Origin: Lysobacter_C viscosus
GTDB taxonomy: Bacteria; Pseudomonadota; Gammaproteobacteria; Xanthomonadales; Xanthomonadaceae
Assembly: GCF_046600715.1 (NCBI RefSeq)
Contig: NZ_JBJMAV010000005.1
Location: forward strand, 124,001-188,000
Reading direction: 5' to 3'
DNA length: 64,000 nucleotides
Shown: positions 23,802-32,306 of the stretch, in pieces
Layout of the letters: each line of letters opens with the position of its first letter
Position numbering within the stretch: position 1 is the first letter of the stretch
Position numbers and translations under genes: made by a program
Notes under the pieces: generated by a model
Told to the model about the DNA's origin: nothing
What the model saw: the letters and a program-made list of their open reading frames with translations, nothing else
The model's database searches: none

Positions 23802-25196
23802 ATGAGCTGGGGCCAACCCCGATCCCTCCAGGCACGACAGTTGCTGGCGGCCAGTCTCGGACTGCTCGCCTTCCTTGCGTTGGCCGGCTATGCCCTGGAC
23901 CGGGCATTCCTGGAAACCGCGGAGAGCAACCTGCGCCAGCGCCTCAAGAGCTATGCCCTGGCCTACGCGGCCGAGGGCGAGTTCGCCCGCAGCGGCGAGT
24001 TCATTCCACCGTACGAATCCATCGACCCGCGGCTGGAAATGCCGGGCAGCGGGCTGTACGCGGAAGTGGTGTTCCCCAACGGCCATTGGGACTCGCCTTC
24101 GGCGGTGGGCCCCGACCTGCCGGCCGGCACCATGCTGCCGCCACGGACCGAGCGCTTCGAAGGCCCCCTGCCGATCACCGAGCTGGACGGGGCGCCCGGC
24201 GAGGCGTACCGCTTCGGCTACGGGGTGATCCAGGACCCGGGCGACGCGCGCGGTGAATTCCCGTACACGATCTACATCCTGGAAAACACCACGCAGCTCT
24301 CGCGCCAGGTGGAAGTGTTCCGCGAGGCATTGTGGCAGTACCTGGGTGGCGCGGGCCTGATCCTGCTGCTGCTGCAGGGGCTGATCCTGCGCTGGAGCCT
24401 GTTGCCGCTGCGGCGCGTGATCGACGAGCTCAAGCGCGTCCAGCGCGGCCTGGCCTCGCGCATGAGCGAACGCCACCCGCGCGAACTCGAGCCGCTCACG
24501 GAAAGCATCAACGCCTTCATTGAAAGCGAGCGCGAAAACCTGGACCGCCAGCGCAATACGCTGGCCGACCTCGCGCACAGCCTCAAGACGCCGCTTGCGG
24601 TGCTGCGCGCGCGACTGGAAGACCAGGCGCCGGAGGCCGAGCTGCGCGAGGAGGTGGACCACCAGTTGCGGCGCATGGGCGACCTGGTGTCCTACCAGCT
24701 GGCGAGGGCGGCCTCGGGGGGCCACGCACTGTTCGCCGCGCCGATCCCGATCGAGCCCCATGCCGAGCAGATCGTGCGCGGCCTGGAGAAGGTGTATGCG
24801 TCCAAGGGCGTGCTGTGCGAATTCGACCTGGCCGAGGGGGTGCAGTTCCATGGCGAGCCCGGCGACCTGCAGGAACTGCTGGGCAACCTGCTGGAGAACG
24901 CGTTCAAGTGGGCAGGCGCGCGCGTGCTGCTGACCGTGCGTCCCGGCGAAGTCGCCGGCAACCGGCGGCCGGGCCTGCTGCTGGCCGTGGACGACGACGG
25001 CCCCGGGATCCCCGAGGAAAAAGTCGCGCTGATCCTCCAGCGCGGCGTGCGCGGCGACGAGCGCGTGCATGGACACGGCATCGGCCTGGCGATCGTGCAG
25101 GACATCGTGCGCAGCTACCGGGGCACGCTGGACGTGTCGCCGTCAGCGGAGCTGGGCGGGACGCGCTTCGAAGTGCAACTGCCGCCCGGGTTGTGA
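23802..25196 (+). CDS. phoQ: PhoQ-type sensor histidine kinase
   Basis: A 464-residue inner-membrane kinase. Two membrane helices (about residues 10-32 and 180-202) flank a periplasmic sensing region rich in acidic residues. HAMP follows, then the H-box LADLAHSLKTPLAVL (His259), the N-box LLGNLLENAFKWA, and the ATP-lid motifs VDDDGPGIPEEK and HGHGIGLAIV. It phosphorylates the upstream response regulator. Xanthomonas PhoQ responds to low Mg2+/Ca2+ and cationic peptides; that ligand is assumed, not shown. The ATG at 23802 is preferred over a GTG at 23736. Confidence 0.88.
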   Translation: MSWGQPRSLQARQLLAASLGLLAFLALAGYALDRAFLETAESNLRQRLKSYALAYAAEGEFARSGEFIPPYESIDPRLEMPGSGLYAEVVFPNGHWDSPSAVGPDLPAGTMLPPRTERFEGPLPITELDGAPGEAYRFGYGVIQDPGDARGEFPYTIYILENTTQLSRQVEVFREALWQYLGGAGLILLLLQGLILRWSLLPLRRVIDELKRVQRGLASRMSERHPRELEPLTESINAFIESERENLDRQRNTLADLAHSLKTPLAVLRARLEDQAPEAELREEVDHQLRRMGDLVSYQLARAASGGHALFAAPIPIEPHAEQIVRGLEKVYASKGVLCEFDLAEGVQFHGEPGDLQELLGNLLENAFKWAGARVLLTVRPGEVAGNRRPGLLLAVDDDGPGIPEEKVALILQRGVRGDERVHGHGIGLAIVQDIVRSYRGTLDVSPSAELGGTRFEVQLPPGL

Positions 25197-25212
25197 TGGC
25201 CCCGGTGGCCGC

Positions 25213-25968
25213 TCAGGCGCTTGCGAAAGGCGATTCCCCGTAGAAGCGCCGCAGGTGCGCGGCTACGTCGGGCATCACTTCGCGCAGCAGGGCCGGGTCG
25301 CTGAAGTGGTACTCGGTGGCGACTGCGAAGAACTCCTCGGGCGCCTCGGCGGCGTAGCCGTCGATGGGGGTCTGGACGCCCGCTTCCACCTGCGCGCCCA
25401 GCGCGTCGTAGGCCTGCTGGAAGTCGCGGGCCCACGCTTTCTGCCAGGGCCGGGGCAATGGCGGGGTGCCGTCGAGCAGGCCATCGAGCGCGTCGATCTT
25501 GTGCGCCATCTCGTGGGTGGCCACGCAGAAGCCGGCGGTGGGGTCCTGGCAGTCGGCGAGGACATCGGCCCATGACAGCACCAGCGGCCCGGACTGCCAC
25601 GCCTCGCCGATCAACTCGTCCTCCCATTCGTGCATGACGCCGGCGGCGTCGACGTGGGTGCGGTTCACCCGGAACGCCTCGGGGTAGACGATCAGCTGCG
25701 ACCAGCCCTGCAGGCCGGCTTCGCCAAACTCAAGCAGCGGCAGGCAGCACAGCGCGGCCAACATGCAGCGCTGGCTCGGGTCCAGCTGCAACTCACCGAT
25801 CGGGGTGATGGTCTTCTCGTGCAGGAATCGCGCTGCGAGGTTGCGCAGCCGGGCCTCGCGCGCGTGGTCCAGCGGCTGCAACCACGGCAGCGCATCGCGG
25901 GCATCGCGCCACACGGCGGGATTTATGGAATCGGGTGCGCCGCGCAGGCGCTTGAACAGACCGAACAA
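25213..25968 (-). CDS. mtfA: Zinc metallopeptidase MtfA
   Basis: A 251-residue cytoplasmic protein of the MtfA (YeeI) family. The zinc site is ATHEMAHKIDAL (His152, Glu153, His156), and the further conserved EEFFAVATEYHFSDP carries the third ligand Glu. E. coli MtfA acts on or binds the glucose-PTS repressor Mlc; here the target is unknown because no Mlc gene is visible. It faces phoQ, with only 16 bases between the two ends. Confidence 0.9.
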   Translation of the reverse strand: MFGLFKRLRGAPDSINPAVWRDARDALPWLQPLDHAREARLRNLAARFLHEKTITPIGELQLDPSQRCMLAALCCLPLLEFGEAGLQGWSQLIVYPEAFRVNRTHVDAAGVMHEWEDELIGEAWQSGPLVLSWADVLADCQDPTAGFCVATHEMAHKIDALDGLLDGTPPLPRPWQKAWARDFQQAYDALGAQVEAGVQTPIDGYAAEAPEEFFAVATEYHFSDPALLREVMPDVAAHLRRFYGESPFASA

Positions 25969-25986
25969 GGCGGTCCCGGCGTCGGG

Positions 25987-26268
25987 CTAGCGGAACATCC
26001 CCGGGAGGTAACTGTGCCAGCGCGGCGATTGCAGCCGTCCGTTGGTTGGCGCATCACCATGCACGCTGGGCAGGGCCTTGCTCTCACGCGCCGGGCGCAC
26101 GTCGGCCGGGGTGGCGGTGGACGCCTTCCCGGCGGGGGTCTCGGTGGTGGCCTGGTCGCACGCGCCGCTGCCGGGGGTGCTGTACTTGACTTCACGGGCC
26201 GCGATCGAGGCACTCGCCAACACCAAGGCGCACGCGAGCGGCAAGCACAGGTGGCGCAATCGGGTCAT
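25987..26268 (-). CDS. Small secreted protein of unknown function
   Basis: A 93-residue exported protein. Signal peptide: about residues 1-24 (LCLPLACALVLASASIAAR). The mature part is Pro/Thr/Ala-rich and disordered, with one Cys and a conserved-looking C-terminal HSYLPGMFR. It lies upstream of mtfA on the same strand, 18 bases away, and may share its transcript. The length and signal suggest a real gene. Confidence 0.6.
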   Translation of the reverse strand: MTRLRHLCLPLACALVLASASIAAREVKYSTPGSGACDQATTETPAGKASTATPADVRPARESKALPSVHGDAPTNGRLQSPRWHSYLPGMFR

Positions 26269-26377
26269 CTCGGTGTCCTCGGCGGTGGGCGGAGTCCGGC
26301 CAGTTCGGGACTATAGCGCGATTGCGCGGACGGCCGCAGTGGGCCCGTGCCCACCCCGGCCCACCCCGGACGGGAGC

Positions 26378-26680
26378 CTATCCCGTCGGCAGGCAGTGCC
26401 GGACTTCGACGATGCGGTCCAGCCAGATGTCGTGCACCTGCGCCGATTCGGGCATCTCCAGCGCCCGGTCCTCGATCCGGACCAGGCCGTTCATGCCCTC
26501 GCGCCCGGCCGGGTCCACGAACGCCTGCAGTGTGGGCCGCGCCGACACCGTGCCGCGCACGTGGCACTCGTCGTCCAGGTGCAGCTCCACGTGCGCGTCG
26601 TTGGGCAGCTGGGCGACCAGCGCCTGCAGCCGGTCGATGTCAGCGGGGTCGGTGTATACGCGCTCGACGGTGGCGGTCAT
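26378..26680 (-). CDS. DUF3247-family protein
   Basis: A 100-residue cytoplasmic protein. The N-terminus (ERVYTDPADIDRLQALVAQL, then DAHVELHLDDE) and the DRALEMPESAQVHDIWLDRI stretch match the DUF3247 family, which is largely restricted to Xanthomonadaceae. It looks like a compact beta-barrel or alpha/beta unit. The role is unknown. Its presence supports the taxonomic placement. Confidence 0.75.
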   Translation of the reverse strand: MTATVERVYTDPADIDRLQALVAQLPNDAHVELHLDDECHVRGTVSARPTLQAFVDPAGREGMNGLVRIEDRALEMPESAQVHDIWLDRIVEVRHCLPTG

Positions 26681-26819
26681 TCGGCATCCGATTGGGTTCG
26701 GCGGGGACGGAAAGCCTACGCCGGGCCCGTCCCGGCCGCGGTGAAACCCGCTGGGCAGGGGAGGATTGCGCGCCGCGCGTGTCTTGGCCACAGTGGCCGG
26801 CCACCGTGCCGGGTCTCCC

Positions 26820-27137
26820 ATGGAACCGCGCGCCACGCTCCACCTGCTGCTGCATGTCGCCGTGCCCGCGCTGCTGGCGTGGGGGCTGTACCGCGAGCGT
26901 TTCTGGAGGGCCTTCGCACTGATGCAGCTGGCGTGGCTGATCGACCTGGACCACCTGCTGGCGGATCCGGTCTATGCCCCGGGGCGGTGCAGCATCGGCT
27001 TCCACCCGCTGCACACTGCACCCGCGATCGGCGTCTACGCGCTTTTGGCCCTGCCGCGGCGCACACGCATCGTCGGCATCGGCCTGCTGGTCCATGTCGC
27101 CCTGGACGCGCTGGACTGCCTGTTGATGCGCACCTGA
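26820..27137 (+). CDS. DUF6122-like membrane protein
   Basis: A 105-residue protein with three to four hydrophobic segments and the signature LIDLDHLLADPVYAPGRCSI GFHPLH pattern, whose His/Asp residues form a possible metal site within the membrane. Similar proteins resemble the YdjM/LexA-regulated metal-dependent hydrolase group, but no reaction is established. It is divergent from the DUF3247 gene. Confidence 0.7.
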   Translation: MEPRATLHLLLHVAVPALLAWGLYRERFWRAFALMQLAWLIDLDHLLADPVYAPGRCSIGFHPLHTAPAIGVYALLALPRRTRIVGIGLLVHVALDALDCLLMRT

Positions 27138-27251
27138 TACGCCACGGATGCCCCCGGCCGGGGACAACTGCACGAATCCTTCGCGCGGCAACCGCGCTGC
27201 CGTAACGCGCCAACGCCTACCGTCGGACTCCCGATCATCCAAGGAGTTTCC

Positions 27252-27665
27252 ATGTCGACCACGCCGATGCCGCGCATTCCCGCCAACACCCTGGTCATGG
27301 TGGCCGATGGCACGGGCGCACGCCTGTTCCGCAATGCCGGTACCGACTCGCGCCTGTCCCTCCACCAGGACGGCATGCTGGAGCCGAAGGACCTGGACGA
27401 AGAGGGTCCGTCGGGGGTGATGCCGCCCGAATCGGACACCCGCATCGACGAGGCCACCTTTGCCAAGCAACTGGCCCAGCGCCTCAACGAGGGCGCGTTG
27501 CGCCAGGAATACGAGCACGTGGTGCTGGTGGCCGACCCGCGCACGCTGGGCCTGATGCGCCCGCTGCTGCACAAGGAAGTGGACCAGCGCATGGTCGCCG
27601 AGCTTGCCAAGACCCTCACCGGCTCGCCGCTGGCCGACATCGAGCGCGCGCTGTCGGCGCCCTGA
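27252..27665 (+). CDS. Host-attachment family protein (Host_attach)
   Basis: A 137-residue cytoplasmic protein with the family's pattern: IPANTLVMVADGTGARLFRN at the N-terminus, an acidic middle, and EYEHVVLVADPRTLGLMRPL followed by VAELAKTLTGSPLADIE. The name comes from an attachment phenotype of a homologue in plant-associated bacteria; the fold resembles eRF1/Pelota-type RNA-binding domains, so a cytoplasmic role is as likely. aaggag precedes the ATG. First gene of a same-strand run to ligD. Confidence 0.8.
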   Translation: MSTTPMPRIPANTLVMVADGTGARLFRNAGTDSRLSLHQDGMLEPKDLDEEGPSGVMPPESDTRIDEATFAKQLAQRLNEGALRQEYEHVVLVADPRTLGLMRPLLHKEVDQRMVAELAKTLTGSPLADIERALSAP

Positions 27666-27698
27666 TGCAGGGCCCCGACCCCCGCATGCGGGACCACC

Positions 27699-27989
27699 AT
27701 GGAGCCGGTTGACTGGCTGGGCTGGGCGGCGTCCGCGGTGCTGCTGGCAACGCTCGGCCGCCAGGTCTACAAGGAGTGGAAGGAGCGCCGCACCGACGGG
27801 CTGTCGCAATGGCTGTTCGTCGGCCAACTGACCGCCAGCATCGGCTTCACCGTCTACAGCTGGCTGGTAGGCAACTGGGTGTTCGTGGTCACCAACCTGG
27901 CGTTGCTGGTGACCGCGGTCATCGGCCAGTTGATCTACCGGCGCAATCGCCGGCTGGCCGCCAGCGAAGGGGAATGCAGGACCGCCTGA
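27699..27989 (+). CDS. SemiSWEET-like PQ-loop membrane protein
   Basis: A 96-residue protein with three membrane helices, the size of a bacterial SemiSWEET half-transporter, which dimerises to pass sugars. The segment KEWKERRTDGLSQWLFVGQL is a PQ-loop variant, followed by FTVYSWLVGNWVFVVTN. No Pro-Gln pair is present at the classical place, as in some family members. Substrate unknown. Confidence 0.7.
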   Translation: MEPVDWLGWAASAVLLATLGRQVYKEWKERRTDGLSQWLFVGQLTASIGFTVYSWLVGNWVFVVTNLALLVTAVIGQLIYRRNRRLAASEGECRTA

Positions 27990-28070
27990 CCCCGCCGTCG
28001 CTGGCGACACCGGCATCACGATGCGCCCAGCATGCTCGACGGCCCGCCCCGCGATGCTTCCGGAGTCCCC

Positions 28071-29081
28071 ATGGCCCGCCCCGTCTGGTCCGGCACGCTT
28101 TCCTTCGGCCTGCTCAACATTCCCGTCTCGCTGATGTCGGGCGAGCGCAGGACCGACATCTCGTTCCGCATGCTCGACTCGCGCGACAACACGCCGATCC
28201 GCTACGAGCGGGTCAACGCCGAAACCGGCGAGGAAGTGGCCTGGAAGGACATCGTCAAGGCGTTCGAGTACGACAAGGGCAGCTACGTCGTCCTGGAGCC
28301 CGGTGACATCAAGTCGGCCGCGCCCGAAAGCCACGGCGCGATCGAGGTCGAAGCGTTCGTGGAGCGCGAGTCGGTCGGCCCGCAGTACTTCGAGAAACCC
28401 TACGTGCTGGTCCCTGCGAAGAAGGCCGAGAAGGGCTACGTGCTGCTGCGCGAATCCCTGGCCCGCACCGGCAAGGTTGGCGTCGCGCGCGTGGTCATCC
28501 GCACCCGCGAGAACCTGTGCGCGATCATCCCGTGCGGTCATGCGCTGATGCTGCTGATGATGCGCTTCCCGCAGGAGCTGGTGGACGTGGACGAGTACCG
28601 CATCCCCGAGGGCGCGAAGGGCGACTACCGCATCAGCGACAAGGAGCTGGCGTTCTCCGAACAGCTGATCGAAACCATGTCCGGGGAGTGGGAACCGGAC
28701 AGCTACCGCGACGAGTTCCGCGAGCGGTTGCAGGAAGTCATCCAGAAGCGGATGAAGGCCAAGGGCGTGGTCGAGCGCGACGAGGACGAACCGGACGTGC
28801 CGGAAGACGCGGCCACCAACGTGGTCGACTTCATGGCGCTGCTGCAGCAGTCGATCGACCGCAATGCGCGCACGCCCGCCAAGAAGAACGCCGCCAAGGC
28901 CACGAAGGCCACCAAGGCATCGAAGGCGACCAAAGCCACCAAGGCGAGCAAGGCGGCGAAGACGAAACCGAAGGCGTCGAAAGGGACGGCGAAGGCGGCG
29001 GCGAAGCCCGCCGCCAAGAAGACCGCCAAGGCCGCCAGCAAGAAGACCTCTGCCCGGTCAAAGCCACGAAAGGCCGCCTGA
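28071..29081 (+). CDS. ku: Ku protein for non-homologous end joining
   Basis: A 336-residue Ku homodimer subunit that binds DNA ends and recruits LigD. The core is about residues 1-260 (MARPVWSGTLSFGLLNIPVS, YEKPYVLVP-type strand, CGHALMLLMMRFPQELVDVD). The last 75 or so residues are an extended Lys/Ala-rich tail with KATKAS repeats, like a histone H1 tail. That tail is present in several bacterial Ku proteins and adds DNA affinity. The start at 28071 is chosen because MARPVWSG is the usual N-terminus; an in-frame upstream reading from 28032 is not needed. It precedes ligD by 17 bases. Confidence 0.95.
   Translation: MARPVWSGTLSFGLLNIPVSLMSGERRTDISFRMLDSRDNTPIRYERVNAETGEEVAWKDIVKAFEYDKGSYVVLEPGDIKSAAPESHGAIEVEAFVERESVGPQYFEKPYVLVPAKKAEKGYVLLRESLARTGKVGVARVVIRTRENLCAIIPCGHALMLLMMRFPQELVDVDEYRIPEGAKGDYRISDKELAFSEQLIETMSGEWEPDSYRDEFRERLQEVIQKRMKAKGVVERDEDEPDVPEDAATNVVDFMALLQQSIDRNARTPAKKNAAKATKATKASKATKATKASKAAKTKPKASKGTAKAAAKPAAKKTAKAASKKTSARSKPRKAA
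28860..29081. repeat. Degenerate Lys/Ala codon repeats in the Ku tail
   Basis: The DNA repeats motifs such as gccaaggccaccaaggc and encodes KAT/KAS/KAAK units. The composition shift relative to the Ku core is clear. Confidence 0.6.
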
Positions 29082-29098
29082 CCCGGACGGCCGACTGA

Positions 29099-31597
29099 AT
29101 GAGCCTGCGCGAGTACGCACGCAAACGGCGTTTCGACGCCACCCCCGAGCCCAGCGGCGAGGGGGTGATGCCACGCAGCGGGCGCAGGCCGATCTTCGTC
29201 GTGCAACTGCACCATGCGCGTGCGCGCCATTACGACTTCAGGCTGGAGATGGACGGCGCGCTCAAGAGCTGGGCGGTGCCCAAGGGCCCCTCGCTGCGGC
29301 CGGGCGAGAAGCGGCTTGCGGTCGAGGTGGAAGACCACCCGCTGGACTACGCGTCGTTTGAAGGCGACATCCCCGAAGGCCAGTACGGTGCGGGCCATGT
29401 CGACGTGTTCGACCACGGCGTGTGGAGCAGCCAGCGCGATCCCCTGGAGTCTCTGGCGGCGGGCAAGCTCGACTTCGCCCTGGATGGCGCGGTGCTGCGC
29501 GGCGGCTGGAAGCTGGTGCGCACCGGCATGCGCGGCTCCAAGCCGCAGTGGCTGCTGATCAAGCGCGACGACGCCGGGGCCGCCGACGCCGATGCCGACG
29601 ACTTCGTCCCGGCCGACAAGGGCGGGACGGGCCGGGCCGGGCCCGCTGCCCGGTCGCGCAAGCGCTCGAACGCGGCGGCAACGTCCACCCCGGCGGCGAC
29701 CAGGCCGACCGGGCGTGCGAAGGCGGCGGGGCGCCCGGCCTGGGCCACGCGTGCCCGGGCACTGGAGGGCGCGCGCGACTGGGCCGGTCCGATGCCGCAG
29801 CCGCAGCTGGCCACCCCGCGGCCCTCCGCTCCGGCGGGCGACGCCTGGCTGCACGAGTTGAAGTGGGACGGTTACCGGATGCTCGCCGACATCGAGGAGG
29901 GCTGCGTCCGGCTGCGTTCCCGCAACGGGCTCGACTGGACCGGCGAGCACCCGCGCATCGTCGCCGCGCTGGAGGCGCTGGGCCTGCAGCACGGCTGCCT
30001 GGATGGCGAACTGATCGCGCTGGACCGCGAGGGCCGCAGCGATTTCGCCGCGCTCCAGCGCACCCTGTCGGGCAGCGCCACGGCGACGCTGCGCTACGTG
30101 GTGTTCGACCTGCCGGTGCTCGAACACGTCGACCTGGCGCGCACGGCGCTGGTCGATCGCAAGGCGCTGCTGGACGAACTGCTGGCCACGGGCGACGCCG
30201 GGGCAGTTGCCTACAGCCAGCACATCGTCGGCCACGGCGCACGGGTGTTCGAGGCCAGCGGTGGGCAGGGGATGGAGGGGATCGTCAGCAAGGCGGTGGA
30301 CGCGGCCTATACCCCGGGTCGCTCGACCACGTGGCTGAAGATCAAGCACTCGCAGGCCGACGAGTTCGTCATCGTCGGCTACACCGCGCCGAAAGGGTCC
30401 CGCCGCGGCTTCGGTTCGCTGTTGCTGGCGACGTATGAGGCCGGGACGATGCGCTACGTCGGTCGCGTCGGCACCGGCTTCAACGACGCACTGCTGCGGC
30501 GCCTGGGCGACCGGCTGCGTGCGGCGCAGGTCCCCGGGGCGGTGCTGGAATTGCCCGCGCACGTGCCCTTCAAGACGGGCGACGTGCACTGGGTGGAACC
30601 GGCGGTGGTGGTGGAAGTGGCCTACCGCGGCTGGGGCAAGGAAGGACTGCTGCGGCATGCCAGCTTCATGCGCATCCGCGATGACAAGGGAGCAGGCGAC
30701 GTGGGTGACCCGGCACCGGCCGTACAGGCCACCATCAGCAGTCCCGACCGGGTGGTGTACCCCGGGCTGGGCCTGACCAAGCAGGACGTGGCCGACTACT
30801 ACCGGTCGATCGCGCCCCATCTGCTGCCGGAGGTGGTCAACCGGCCGCTCTCGCTGCTGCGCTGCCCCGACGGCGCCTCCGGCACGTGCTTCTTCCAGAA
30901 GCACCGCGCCGACGCGCTGGGGGCGGGTGTCCACTCCACCCCGATCACGGGCAAGGACGGGAGCGAATCGGCCTACCTGTTCATCGACGACCTCGCCGGG
31001 CTGATGGACCTGGTGCAGATGAACACCCTCGAACTGCACCCGTGGGGCGCGCGCGTAGGGGATGTCGAGCACCCCGACCGGCTGGTGTTCGACCTGGACC
31101 CGGGCGAGGGCGTGGACTGGAAGGCGGTCATCGCCGGCGCGCGCGACATCCGCGACAAGCTCCAGCAGGCCGGGCTCACGGGCTTCGTCCGCCTGTCCGG
31201 CGGCAAGGGCCTGCACGTCGTCGTGCCGATCCAGCGGGGGCCGACGTGGGCCCAGGTTCGCGACTTCTGCGAAGCCTTCGCCGATGCGATGGCCACGCAC
31301 CAGCCCACGCGCTACGTGGCCACCGCCAGCAAGGCCAAGCGCAACGGGGTGATCTTCATCGACTGGCTGCGCAACGGTCGTGGCGCGACCAGCGTGGCCA
31401 GCTGGTCATTGCGCGCGCGCGAACAGGCCGGCGTCGCCGTGCCACTGCGCTGGTCGGAACTGGGTCGGACGCGGTCGGGCGCGGACTACCCGATGGCGCG
31501 CGCGTTGCAGCGCGCGGCACGGCTCAAGGGCGATGCGTGGGACGGCTGGGACGCGGCGACGCGACAGACGCTGCCGACGTTCAAGCAGGTGCAGTAG
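29099..31597 (+). CDS. ligD: Multifunctional DNA ligase D
   Basis: An 832-residue enzyme with three NHEJ activities, in the order phosphoesterase, ligase, polymerase. The 3'-phosphoesterase occupies about residues 1-165 (HHARARHYDFRLEMDG, then GQYGAGHVDVFDHG). A Gly/Ala/Arg linker follows. The ATP-dependent ligase spans about 235-540: catalytic Lys255 in ELKWDGYRM, then EGIVSKAVDAAYTPGRS. The primase-polymerase domain covers about 555-830, with metal-binding Asp665 and Asp667 in VFDLDPGEG and SGGKGLHVVVPIQR. It acts on ends held by Ku, encoded just upstream. Confidence 0.95.
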   Translation: MSLREYARKRRFDATPEPSGEGVMPRSGRRPIFVVQLHHARARHYDFRLEMDGALKSWAVPKGPSLRPGEKRLAVEVEDHPLDYASFEGDIPEGQYGAGHVDVFDHGVWSSQRDPLESLAAGKLDFALDGAVLRGGWKLVRTGMRGSKPQWLLIKRDDAGAADADADDFVPADKGGTGRAGPAARSRKRSNAAATSTPAATRPTGRAKAAGRPAWATRARALEGARDWAGPMPQPQLATPRPSAPAGDAWLHELKWDGYRMLADIEEGCVRLRSRNGLDWTGEHPRIVAALEALGLQHGCLDGELIALDREGRSDFAALQRTLSGSATATLRYVVFDLPVLEHVDLARTALVDRKALLDELLATGDAGAVAYSQHIVGHGARVFEASGGQGMEGIVSKAVDAAYTPGRSTTWLKIKHSQADEFVIVGYTAPKGSRRGFGSLLLATYEAGTMRYVGRVGTGFNDALLRRLGDRLRAAQVPGAVLELPAHVPFKTGDVHWVEPAVVVEVAYRGWGKEGLLRHASFMRIRDDKGAGDVGDPAPAVQATISSPDRVVYPGLGLTKQDVADYYRSIAPHLLPEVVNRPLSLLRCPDGASGTCFFQKHRADALGAGVHSTPITGKDGSESAYLFIDDLAGLMDLVQMNTLELHPWGARVGDVEHPDRLVFDLDPGEGVDWKAVIAGARDIRDKLQQAGLTGFVRLSGGKGLHVVVPIQRGPTWAQVRDFCEAFADAMATHQPTRYVATASKAKRNGVIFIDWLRNGRGATSVASWSLRAREQAGVAVPLRWSELGRTRSGADYPMARALQRAARLKGDAWDGWDAATRQTLPTFKQVQ

Positions 31598-31648
31598 TGG
31601 CGGGACACCCCGGTGCCCCAGGGTGCTTCCAGTGTCCGGCGCGGGGCT

Positions 31649-31897
31649 TCAGGCGGATTCGCGGGCGCTGATCCAGCCGTTGCGCACCAGGGGTGCGATC
31701 GCTTCCCACTCGGTCCCATGCCGGGCGCAAAGTCGCGGCCAGCCGGCCGCCAGTCGCATCCGGACGTCGTCCCACCCCATGTCGCCGTACAGGCGCCGTG
31801 CTTCGACGCCGTAGGTCAGGGCCAGCGATTCGATTTCCCGTGGCAACGGATCCGAATGTACCGCCGACACGTCCCCAACACGATGCGTAACCATCAT
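31649..31897 (-). CDS. Small hypothetical protein
   Basis: An 82-residue basic/acidic mixed protein without signal peptide or membrane segment. It includes RMRLAAGWPRLCARHGTEWE, which reads as a helical unit. Start by MMVTHRV with GGAG ten bases upstream. It is convergent with ligD. I recognise no family; similar short proteins occur in this bacterial family. Confidence 0.55.
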   Translation of the reverse strand: MMVTHRVGDVSAVHSDPLPREIESLALTYGVEARRLYGDMGWDDVRMRLAAGWPRLCARHGTEWEAIAPLVRNGWISARESA

Positions 31898-32306
31898 GCC
31901 TTGCTCCAGTGTCCTTACCCCCGGGTCAAGAACTCTACCCCCGTCGTGTTAAAGAGGGGTTACCGCGTCACTGGCTTGCGACGGACGGCGGGGTGAGCGA
32001 CCGCCGCTCCATGCCGCGCGGGCGGCAGGTACACCGGTTGCGGCGCTGCAGGCCGGGCCTTTGCGTGTACTCGCCCACTCTGCGTACCGCCGGTCGGGCA
32101 GCAACCCGCAGGCGCCGATTGCGGATGGGCGGTAGAAGAAGCCGGTCGAGGCACGTTCGGGCCTCAACCCCGGCCTTCACGCGGCGGCGCCCACCGCTTG
32201 AGCAGCATCGACCGACCACGTCCACGAGGCATCGCATGCGTCCAATCGCAGATGGAATCCACAACCCGGCCCGCGGCAGCCGCCATCGACGCGACGGGGG
32301 TCGGGC
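31898..32306. other. 409-base intergenic region, no gene seen
   Basis: Divergent gap between the minus-strand small gene and the M23 peptidase gene. I find no convincing reading frame, repeat, tRNA or clear promoter. It should contain the promoters of both flanking genes, but no good -10/-35 pair stands out. Confidence 0.5.
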
